From Modicisalibacter xianhensis (GTDB lineage Bacteria; Pseudomonadota; Gammaproteobacteria; Pseudomonadales; Halomonadaceae), in NCBI RefSeq assembly GCF_900113605.1, contig NZ_FOPY01000008.1, positions 199,778 to 251,163 on the forward strand: 51,386 nucleotides of DNA, read 5' to 3'. This document shows, one piece after another, positions 44,799 to 51,386 of the stretch; position 1 is the first letter of the stretch, and each line of letters starts with the position of its first letter. The notes under the pieces are model-generated. The model had not been told where the DNA came from. It saw only the letters and a program-made list of their open reading frames with translations, and did no database searches. A program made the position numbers and the translations under genes.

Positions 44799-45194
44799 AT
44801 GAGCTCCATTCCCGATAACCTTCGCTACACCGAAAGCCACGAATGGGTGCTGGACAACGGCGACGGCACGGTCACCATCGGCATTACCGACCACGCTCAG
44901 GAAGCCTTGGGTGATGTCGTGTTCGTCGAACTCCCCGAAGTCGGGCGTGAACTCGATAGCGGCGAGGAATTCGGTGTCATCGAGTCGGTCAAGGCCGCTT
45001 CCGACCTGTACGCCCCGCTGGCCGGTGAAGTCGTCGAGGTCAACGAAAGCCTGGAAGACGCACCGGAAACGGTCAACGAGTCCCCTTACGAAGACGGCTG
45101 GATCGCCAAGCTGAAGCTGTCCGACGACACGGCGCTCGCCGACCTGCTCGATGCCGACGCCTACGCCAAGATTGCAGAGGCCGAAGAAGACTGA
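44799..45194 (+). CDS. gcvH: GcvH, glycine cleavage H-protein
   Basis: Lipoyl carrier that shuttles the aminomethyl group between GcvP, GcvT and lipoamide dehydrogenase. 131 residues (E. coli 129). The lipoylated lysine is K65 in [20 protein letters not shown]. The ATG at 44799 follows TATAGGAAAATAAG. gcvP starts 92 bases downstream on the same strand. Confidence 0.97.
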   Translation: MSSIPDNLRYTESHEWVLDNGDGTVTIGITDHAQEALGDVVFVELPEVGRELDSGEEFGVIESVKAASDLYAPLAGEVVEVNESLEDAPETVNESPYEDGWIAKLKLSDDTALADLLDADAYAKIAEAEED

Positions 45195-45286
45195 TTCTCC
45201 CCGTGAAAGGCGCCTGGTGCCGGCGTCTTTCGCAAGCATTGCCATTATCCGATACGGGCCTGACCGCCCTGCCACACAGGTGACCC

Positions 45287-48181
45287 ATGGCTGTAGAAAA
45301 ACGCCGCCTGGCCGAACTGGCCAACCATGATGCCTTCGTTCATCGTCACAATGGACCGGACAGTGCGGACGTCGCCCATATGCTGGGCACGCTCGGCATC
45401 GACAGCATGGATGCGCTGATAGAGAAAACGATTCCCCGCGGTATTCGCCTGGGACGCGAACTCGACCTCGAAGCGCCCCGTGGCGAAGCCGAAGCGCTCG
45501 ACTACCTGAAGCGGCTGGCCCGCCAGAACAAGGTATTCAAGACATATATCGGCCAAGGCTACTACAACACGCATACCCCTGCGGTCATTGCCCGCAACGT
45601 ACTCGAGAACCCTGGCTGGTATACGGCCTATACACCTTATCAGCCAGAAATCGCCCAGGGCCGGCTGGAAGGGCTGCTCAATTTCCAGCAGATGGTCATG
45701 GACCTGACCGGAATGGATCTGGCCAATGCTTCGCTGCTCGATGAAGCGACCGCTGCCGCCGAGGCCATGGCGCTATGCCGCCGGGCCAACAAGAAGGCCA
45801 AGACCGACAAGTTCTTTGTCGCCGATGACGTACTGCCGCAGACGCTGGACGTGCTACGCACGCGTGCGGCTTACTTCGGCTTCGAACTGATCGTCGACAG
45901 GCCCGAGCGCATTGCCGAGCATGACGTGTTCGGTGCTCTGCTCCAGTATCCCGGCGAAACGGGTTGCGTTCACGACCTGTCGCCGCTGCTCAGTGCAGCC
46001 CGCGATCGCCAGATCATGACCTGTGTCGCCGCCGACCTGATGAGCCTGGCCCTGATCAAGGAGCCTGGTGCCCTCGGTGCCGACGTGGTTCTGGGCAACT
46101 CGCAGCGATTTGGTGTTCCGATGGGCTATGGCGGTCCGCACGCCGCGTTCTTTGCCACCACGGACAAGCACAAGCGCTCCATACCTGGACGTATCATCGG
46201 GGTATCCCGGGACAGCCGCGGCAACACGGCACTGCGCATGGCGATGCAAACCCGGGAACAGCATATCCGTCGTGAAAAGGCCACCTCGAATATCTGCACG
46301 GCACAAGCCCTGCTGGCCAATATTGCCGGCTTCTATGCGGTCTATCATGGCGCTGAAGGGCTACGCACCATTGCCTCTCGCATCCACCGACTGACCACCA
46401 TCCTGGCCGAAGGCCTTAAGCGCAAGGGGCTGACACTGGCCCATGACAGCTGGTTCGACACGCTGACCGTGGCGGGAGCCGATGCAGGCAAGATTCATGG
46501 CCGTGCCCTGACCCATGAGATCAACTTGCGTTTCCATGAGGACGGACGTATCGGCATCAGCCTCGACGAGACCACCACGGCCGCCGACGTCGCCATTCTC
46601 TTCGACGTGCTGTTGGGCGAAGAACACGAACTGTCGGTGTCCAGCCTCGACGACGAGGTGATCTCCAAGGGTATCGGCGGCATTCCTGCCGCTTGCGTGC
46701 GTGAAAGTGATTACCTGACACATCCCAACTTCACACGCTATCGCAGCGAAACCGAGATGCTCCGCTATCTCAAGCGCCTCGAGAATCGCGACCTGTCATT
46801 GACTCATGCCATGATCCCGCTGGGCTCATGTACCATGAAGCTCAATGCCACCAGTGAGATGATGCCAATCACCTGGCCAGAATTCGCCACCCTGCATCCC
46901 TTCGTTCCCGGCGACCAGGCCGTCGGCTACAAGCAGATGATCGACGAATTGGCAGCGTTCCTGGTCGAGATCACCGGCTACGACCACATCTCCATGCAAC
47001 CCAACTCGGGAGCCCAGGGCGAGTACGCCGGCCTGGTGGCCATTCGCCGCTACCAGGCTGCCGAAGGCCAAGGTCATCGCGATATTTGTCTGATCCCCAG
47101 TTCGGCACACGGCACCAATCCGGCTTCGGCGGCGATGGCACAGATGAAGGTCGTGGTGGTCGAATGTGACCGGAACGGCAATATCGATCTCGACGACCTG
47201 CGTAACAAGGCCGAGAAGCACAGCGAAGCCTTGTCGGCAATCATGCTGACCTATCCCTCGACCCATGGTGTCTTCGAGGAAGAAATCCGCGAGGCTTGCG
47301 ACATCGTGCATCGCAACGGTGGCCAGGTGTATATCGACGGTGCCAACATGAATGCCCAGGTCGGCCTGTGCCGTCCCGGCGACTTCGGCGGCGATGTCTC
47401 GCATCTCAATCTGCACAAGACATTCTGCATTCCCCACGGTGGCGGCGGCCCCGGCATGGGCCCGATCGGCGTCAAGGCTCACCTGGCCCCCTTCGTGTCC
47501 AACCATGTCGTCACTCCGATCCCGGGGGTACGCAAGGAATGCGGTGCCGTATCCTCCGCCGCGTTCGGCAGTGCTTCGATCCTGCCGATTTCATGGGCCT
47601 ACATCAAAATGATGGGCGCCAAGGGGCTGCGCGAGGCAACGGAGCTGGCGATACTCAATGCCAACTACATCGCCAAGCGACTCGAGGGCCACTACTCCGT
47701 GCTCTACAAGGGAGTCAACGGTACAGTGGCTCACGAGTGCATCATCGACATACGTCCGCTCAAGGCGGCCTCGGACATCAGCGAGGAAGACATCGCCAAA
47801 CGCTTGATGGATTATGGCTTCCACGCCCCGACCATGTCGTTCCCTGTGCCGGGCACCTTGATGATCGAGCCGACAGAGTCAGAGTCGCGCTATGAAATCG
47901 ATCGCTTCTGCGACGCCATGATTGCCATTCGTGAGGAAATCGGCCGCGTCGAGCGTGGCGAATGGCCAGCCGATGACAATCCGCTGGTCAATGCACCGCA
48001 CACCATGGCGGACCTGATGGATGACAGTTGGGAACGTCCTTACGGCCGCGAGATCGCTGCCTTCCCGTCCGAGGCGACCAAAACGGCCAAGTTCTGGCCG
48101 GCAGTCAACCGCGTCGACAACGTCCATGGCGACCGGCAGTTGATTTGTTCTTGCCCGACCATCGACAGCTATCGCGACTGA
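45287..48181 (+). CDS. gcvP: GcvP, glycine dehydrogenase (decarboxylating), single-chain P-protein
   Basis: Pyridoxal-phosphate enzyme that decarboxylates glycine and loads the aminomethyl group on GcvH. 964 residues, fused P1-P2 type (E. coli 957). The PLP lysine is K711 in [21 protein letters not shown]-terminal domain motifs such as [20 protein letters not shown] and [13 protein letters not shown] are present, and the C-terminus reaches a normal end. A strong terminator follows. The L-protein (lpd) is not in the window. Confidence 0.97.
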   Translation: MAVEKRRLAELANHDAFVHRHNGPDSADVAHMLGTLGIDSMDALIEKTIPRGIRLGRELDLEAPRGEAEALDYLKRLARQNKVFKTYIGQGYYNTHTPAVIARNVLENPGWYTAYTPYQPEIAQGRLEGLLNFQQMVMDLTGMDLANASLLDEATAAAEAMALCRRANKKAKTDKFFVADDVLPQTLDVLRTRAAYFGFELIVDRPERIAEHDVFGALLQYPGETGCVHDLSPLLSAARDRQIMTCVAADLMSLALIKEPGALGADVVLGNSQRFGVPMGYGGPHAAFFATTDKHKRSIPGRIIGVSRDSRGNTALRMAMQTREQHIRREKATSNICTAQALLANIAGFYAVYHGAEGLRTIASRIHRLTTILAEGLKRKGLTLAHDSWFDTLTVAGADAGKIHGRALTHEINLRFHEDGRIGISLDETTTAADVAILFDVLLGEEHELSVSSLDDEVISKGIGGIPAACVRESDYLTHPNFTRYRSETEMLRYLKRLENRDLSLTHAMIPLGSCTMKLNATSEMMPITWPEFATLHPFVPGDQAVGYKQMIDELAAFLVEITGYDHISMQPNSGAQGEYAGLVAIRRYQAAEGQGHRDICLIPSSAHGTNPASAAMAQMKVVVVECDRNGNIDLDDLRNKAEKHSEALSAIMLTYPSTHGVFEEEIREACDIVHRNGGQVYIDGANMNAQVGLCRPGDFGGDVSHLNLHKTFCIPHGGGGPGMGPIGVKAHLAPFVSNHVVTPIPGVRKECGAVSSAAFGSASILPISWAYIKMMGAKGLREATELAILNANYIAKRLEGHYSVLYKGVNGTVAHECIIDIRPLKAASDISEEDIAKRLMDYGFHAPTMSFPVPGTLMIEPTESESRYEIDRFCDAMIAIREEIGRVERGEWPADDNPLVNAPHTMADLMDDSWERPYGREIAAFPSEATKTAKFWPAVNRVDNVHGDRQLICSCPTIDSYRD

Positions 48182-48200
48182 TCCTCAAGAAGCTCGAGAA

Positions 48201-48244
48201 AAAGATACGGCCCCGTAGATGACAGTCTACGGGGCCGTATCTTT
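48201..48244. terminator. Perfect 19-base inverted repeat, bidirectional terminator
   Basis: Arms 48201-48219 and 48226-48244 are exact reverse complements, with A-tract and T-tract ends (AAAGATACGG ... CCGTATCTTT) and a 6-base loop. It lies between the convergent gcvP and LysR genes and should end both transcripts. Confidence 0.92.
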
Positions 48245-48287
48245 ACCGTACCAAGAACAGCACGACCTGGCTGGCGCTCTTCGCGCG

Positions 48288-49205
48288 TCAGGCGTCGAAT
48301 TCAGGCTCTTCGGAGAGACCGTACAAGGTATTGCGCCGCTGCTCTCGGAAGTCCTCAAGAAGCTGTGTATAACGCCTTGGCATCTCGGCGCCGGCACGGG
48401 TCACGATATACAGGGTTTCATAGACATGCTGAGGGAGTGCCAGCTCCTTGACCTGACGCTGCCATGGTGAGGTTTCCAGCACCAGGCGGGAAATGACGGT
48501 GAAGCCCAGGCCGCGTGCCACGGCATCCAGCACCATGGCTACTTCGTTGGTGTAGCCCTGCTTGGGAAACTGGTTCATCGTTCGAAACTCGCCGGGGAAA
48601 TTCGCCCGCAGCAACTGGCTGGCATGGTTGATTCCGTTGGAATAGTTCATGAATCCCAACGCCATCAAATCATTGAGCGTAGTGCCTGCAAAATCAGCCG
48701 GCACCACCAAGCAAAGCGGCTCCTGATGCCACGGTTCATGCTCGAGATCAGGCTGATTGGTCAATTCGGTCACGATGCCCAGATCATAACGGCCAGTCAG
48801 CACATCCTTCACGATATCGTGGTTGAAGGCAAAGCTATAGCTCACCGTCAATCCGGGATGCATCTGCTGATAACCCAGAATAAACGGATAAAACATCAGC
48901 CCGACGCTTCCCGGTGAGGCGATGCGACAGTCGCCGGCATGCAATGAATCATCATCCAGCGAGTGGCGAAAATGCTCGTGTTCGGCGAATAGCTTGACGG
49001 CATAATCGTAAGCTCGCCGACCGGTCTCGGTCAGTGCAAATCGCCGCCCTTGCCGGTTGAGCAATGGCTTGTCGAGATACTGTTCCAGCTTGCGAATATG
49101 CTGACTCACACCCGGCTGCGTCATATCGAGGCGTCGCGCCGTGTGCGTGAAACTCCCGGTCTCGACAAGCGTGATGAAGGTACGAAAATACTGGGCATTG
49201 AACAT
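48288..49205 (-). CDS. LysR-family transcriptional regulator
   Basis: 305 residues from the ATG at 49205 (MFNAQYFRTFITLVETGSFT). The N-terminal winged helix-turn-helix (HTARRLDMTQPGVSQHIRKL) is followed by a type 2 periplasmic-binding-like effector domain (GLMFYPFILGYQQMHPGLTV, GRYDLGIVTE). A family subgroup is not recognised. It converges with gcvP but is separated by a strong terminator, so a link to glycine control is not shown. Frame upstream of the ATG is not family-like. Confidence 0.86.
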   Translation of the reverse strand: MFNAQYFRTFITLVETGSFTHTARRLDMTQPGVSQHIRKLEQYLDKPLLNRQGRRFALTETGRRAYDYAVKLFAEHEHFRHSLDDDSLHAGDCRIASPGSVGLMFYPFILGYQQMHPGLTVSYSFAFNHDIVKDVLTGRYDLGIVTELTNQPDLEHEPWHQEPLCLVVPADFAGTTLNDLMALGFMNYSNGINHASQLLRANFPGEFRTMNQFPKQGYTNEVAMVLDAVARGLGFTVISRLVLETSPWQRQVKELALPQHVYETLYIVTRAGAEMPRRYTQLLEDFREQRRNTLYGLSEEPEFDA

Positions 49206-49614
49206 GAATCGTCGAGTCCACTCACGGATGATGCAGATGACGGAAATCGACCGGGTGCCAACACGACGGTGGCGAGCGAACGACACGAAAACACGGCGCC
49301 ATTGCGCGAAACGGCTGATGTCTCTGCTTGAATATTATCAGACATTGCCAACACGCGCAGCGCTGCGAGTTCGTCATCAGGCGTGTTAGCATCGTAGGTT
49401 CTGCACAACGACTGCATGCACTCCTCGTCCAACCACGTTACGTGAACCTTGGAAGTTGACTCTGACCCGACCCAGGATTTCATTGTAACCTTAGGGCCAT
49501 GGAGCAATTCGGCATAGGCCGAGGAAGCAATGGAGGCAAGCAACCGTGAGCGCAGCCAGACATCAGGAACCGTGCAGGTCAAGCATCGCCTCGCGGTCAA
49601 TAAGGAATCCCTGA
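49206..49614. other. 409-base divergent region between LysR gene and ppnN
   Basis: Presumably holds promoters for both genes. A TTGACT (49456-49461) is a good -35 match but has no clear -10 at standard spacing. An 85-codon or longer frame on the minus strand (reading MKSWVGSES from about 49482) has AAGG upstream, but runs into the LysR gene in another frame and has non-gene-like third positions. Nothing else is recognised. Confidence 0.45.
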
Positions 49615-50979
49615 ATGCCACACAAGATTTCCACGACGATATCTCCCGAGGGTAGCCTCGAAGTTCTTTCCCAGCATGAAGTGAATCGCCTGCGCGATAC
49701 GTCATCGAGCGGGCTGCATGACCTGCTGCGACGCTGCGCCCTGGCCGTGCTCAACTGCGACACGGCTACCGATGACAGTGTCGCTTTGATGGAGGCGTAT
49801 CACGACTTCGATATCGAGGTGCTCCAGCAGGACCGCGGCATTCGGCTTAAACTGAGCAATGCGCCTGCCGAAGCTTTCGTCGACGGCAAGATGATTCGCG
49901 GGATACGCGAACACCTGTCGGCGGTTCTGCGCGATATCGTCTATGTCTACAACGAGATACAGCAGCATCCGCGCTTCGATCTGTCGAGCAGCGAGGATAC
50001 CAGCAATGCCGTGTTCCATATCCTGCGCAATGCCGGCACGCTCAAGTCCTCCTGCGAGCCCAGTCTCGTGGTCTGCTGGGGCGGGCACTCTATTTCTCGG
50101 GAAGAATACGATTACACCAAGGACGTAGGCTACCACCTCGGCTTGCGCGAACTGGACATTTGTACCGGATGCGGTCCGGGCGCCATGAAAGGGCCAATGA
50201 AAGGGGCCAACGTGGCGCATGCCAAGCAGCGCCGCAAGCTCGGGCGTTACCTTGGCATCTCGGAGCCTGGCATCATTGCCGCTGAATCGCCTAACCCCAT
50301 CGTCAACGAGCTGGTGATCATGCCTGACATCGAGAAACGCCTCGAGGCGTTCGTGCGTGTCGGTCATGGCATCATCGTATTTCCCGGCGGGGTGGGTACG
50401 GCCGAGGAAATACTCTACCTGCTCGGCCTCCTGCTGCATCCGGACAATGCCAAGATGCCGTTCCCGGTCATTCTGACCGGCCCGCGTAGCGCTGCCGAAT
50501 ACTTCGAGCGCATCGACGAATTTCTCGCTTATACGCTGGGCGATCAGGCACGCAAACGCTACCGCATCATGATCGACGATCCGATCGGCGTGGCACGGGC
50601 CATGCGCGAAGGCATCGATGAAGTCACCGAGTTCCGCCGTGCCCACGATGACGCTTTCTACTACAACTGGCGCCTGAGCATACAGCCCGACTTCCAGCAG
50701 CCCTTCGAGCCGACTCACGAAGCCATGGCTGCCTTGGCATTGCATCACGATCAGCCCATCCATGAATTGGCGGCCAACCTGCGGCGGGCCTTCTCAGGCA
50801 TTGTGGCAGGCAATGTCAAGGAGCCCGGCATCCGCGCCATCGAAGCCCATGGTCCTTTCCGCCTGCATGCCGAGCCAGAACTTATGTCACGGCTTGATGA
50901 GCTGTTGAGCTCCTTCGTTGCTCAGGGGCGCATGAAACTGCCAGGCAGCGACTATGTCCCCTGCTACACACTGGGGTGA
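49615..50979 (+). CDS. ppnN: PpnN (YgdH), nucleotide 5'-monophosphate nucleosidase
   Basis: Cleaves purine and pyrimidine NMPs to base and ribose 5-phosphate; in E. coli it is stimulated by (p)ppGpp. 454 residues, equal to E. coli YgdH. The LOG-like core has the substrate motif GHGIIVFPGGVGTAEEILYL (about 257-276) and the upstream GCGPGAMKGPMKGA. N- and C-terminal extensions typical of PpnN are present (MPHKISTTISPEGSLEVLSQ and YVPCYTLG). TAAGGAAT lies before the ATG. A strong terminator and then an IS end follow. Confidence 0.95.
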   Translation: MPHKISTTISPEGSLEVLSQHEVNRLRDTSSSGLHDLLRRCALAVLNCDTATDDSVALMEAYHDFDIEVLQQDRGIRLKLSNAPAEAFVDGKMIRGIREHLSAVLRDIVYVYNEIQQHPRFDLSSSEDTSNAVFHILRNAGTLKSSCEPSLVVCWGGHSISREEYDYTKDVGYHLGLRELDICTGCGPGAMKGPMKGANVAHAKQRRKLGRYLGISEPGIIAAESPNPIVNELVIMPDIEKRLEAFVRVGHGIIVFPGGVGTAEEILYLLGLLLHPDNAKMPFPVILTGPRSAAEYFERIDEFLAYTLGDQARKRYRIMIDDPIGVARAMREGIDEVTEFRRAHDDAFYYNWRLSIQPDFQQPFEPTHEAMAALALHHDQPIHELAANLRRAFSGIVAGNVKEPGIRAIEAHGPFRLHAEPELMSRLDELLSSFVAQGRMKLPGSDYVPCYTLG

Positions 50980-51002
50980 ACGAGCAACTTTTACTGCCAT
51001 GC

Positions 51003-51031
51003 AAAAGGCCCGGCAGTGCCGGGCCTTTTTT
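51003..51031 (+). terminator. Intrinsic terminator of ppnN
   Basis: Stem AAAAGGCCCGGC/GCCGGGCCTTTT with loop AGT, followed by a T run to 51031, 24 bases after the stop. Textbook intrinsic terminator. Confidence 0.95.
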
Positions 51032-51039
51032 CATAAACT

Positions 51040-51386
51040 TGACCTGTCCTGAATAGAGTTGACACGTTCCGCCCCTTATCTTGGGAGAACGTGATGAATC
51101 AACGCATTAAACGCACCCAGCGGGACTACACCCTGGCCTTTAAACAGACGGTGGTAGACCAGGTCGAGCGCGGCGAGATGACCTACAAGCAGGCTCAGGC
51201 TCGCTACGGTATCCAGGGCCGCTCGACGGTACTACAGTGGTTGCGTCGCTATGGTCACCAGGACTGGCGTCCCGGGGCCACGGAGCGCGCCGCCAGGAGA
51301 CCTGTCATGCCAAAATCGCCTCCGACCCCGGAGCAGCGCATCAAGGAACTTGAGGAGAAGCTGCGTCTGGCCGAGCAGAAGGCCCA
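51040..51386 (+). mobile_element. Left end of an IS3-family insertion sequence, partial
   Basis: From 51040 the sequence TGACCTGTCCTGAATAGAGT and the following TGACACG resemble an IS3-type terminal inverted repeat (IS3 begins TGATCTTACCCAGCAATAGT and continues GGACACG). It is followed 54 bases later by a transposase OrfA gene that runs off the window. The exact boundary and target duplication cannot be proved because the right end is outside. Confidence 0.75.
51094..51386 (+). CDS. IS3-family transposase OrfA, partial
   Basis: 97 codons seen, from the ATG at 51094 (GGGAGAACGTG upstream), reading MNQRIKRTQRDYTLAFKQTV. The helix-turn-helix of the HTH_Tnp_1 type covers about 12-55 (MTYKQAQARYGIQGRSTVLQ, then WLRRYG). 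A leucine-zipper-like stretch begins at about 83 (RIKELEEKLRLAEQKA), as in IS3 OrfA proteins, which bind the element ends and are frameshifted to OrfB. The frame is open to the window end. Confidence 0.88.
   Translation, partial: MNQRIKRTQRDYTLAFKQTVVDQVERGEMTYKQAQARYGIQGRSTVLQWLRRYGHQDWRPGATERAARRPVMPKSPPTPEQRIKELEEKLRLAEQKA

Noticed and set aside
49121-49705. Minus-strand open frame spanning the LysR-ppnN gap
   Set aside because: Overlaps the start regions of both real genes, has poor codon composition and no family resemblance.

Overview
The window looks like a chromosomal segment from a GC-rich, halophilic gammaproteobacterium, most likely of the family Halomonadaceae (Halomonas or Chromohalobacter type). 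This rests on protein similarity as I recognise it, on the gene order aspS-yebC-ruvCAB-ybgC-tolQRA, and on the mix of polyhydroxybutyrate/ketone-body genes, a Liv-type amino-acid ABC transporter and a RegB/RegA pair. No rRNA or tRNA gene, CRISPR array or prophage was seen. The only mobile DNA is the left end of an IS3-family element at the right edge.

Layout. 1-7412, minus strand: a long co-directional housekeeping block reading zinc-ribbon regulator (fmdB type), aspS, yebC, ruvC, ruvA, ruvB, ybgC, tolQ, tolR, tolA (cut by the window edge). 7599-10615, plus strand: a D-2-hydroxyacid dehydrogenase, then a ribokinase and nucleoside hydrolase that form a nucleoside/ribose salvage pair. 10620-17317: acylphosphatase, YihY-type membrane protein, NadM-Nudix fusion, a HypT-like LysR regulator, cardiolipin synthase and class I fumarase. 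17533-22427, minus strand: livF-livG-livM-livH and a binding-protein gene with a good promoter, an intercistronic hairpin and a terminator. 22784-29549: uvrB, an OsmC protein with a small HMA-fold protein, ygfZ, tatD, mscL and prfC. 29817-37421: a small unknown protein, RegB/RegA-like regulators, 3-hydroxybutyrate dehydrogenase, an orphan HybE-like protein, inositol monophosphatase family, grxA, a guanidinium exporter behind a guanidine-II riboswitch, a degenerate HGLS/DUF1338-like protein and an MFS transporter. 37829-41624: acetoacetyl-CoA synthetase, a PlsC-type acyltransferase and a LysM/degenerate LytM lipoprotein. 41714-48181: the glycine cleavage genes, with gcvT plus an AGCS symporter on the minus strand and gcvH-gcvP on the plus strand, around a 555-base divergent region. 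48288-51386: a LysR regulator, ppnN and the IS end.

How the genes work together. The AGCS symporter probably imports glycine or alanine for the GcvTHP system. 3-Hydroxybutyrate dehydrogenase and acetoacetyl-CoA synthetase together convert 3-hydroxybutyrate to acetoacetyl-CoA. Nucleoside hydrolase frees ribose for the ribokinase. The Liv system imports branched-chain or related amino acids.

I did not find a clearly new multi-gene system. The most interesting signals are small: a clear two-hairpin guanidine-II riboswitch; an exact 13-base motif (15 of 16 bases including flanks) in three separate intergenic regions; a nested inverted repeat over the promoter of the large housekeeping block; a pair of inverted DnaA boxes; and several proteins that keep a family fold but have lost its catalytic or metal-binding residues (HGLS-like, LytM, HMA, Nudix).
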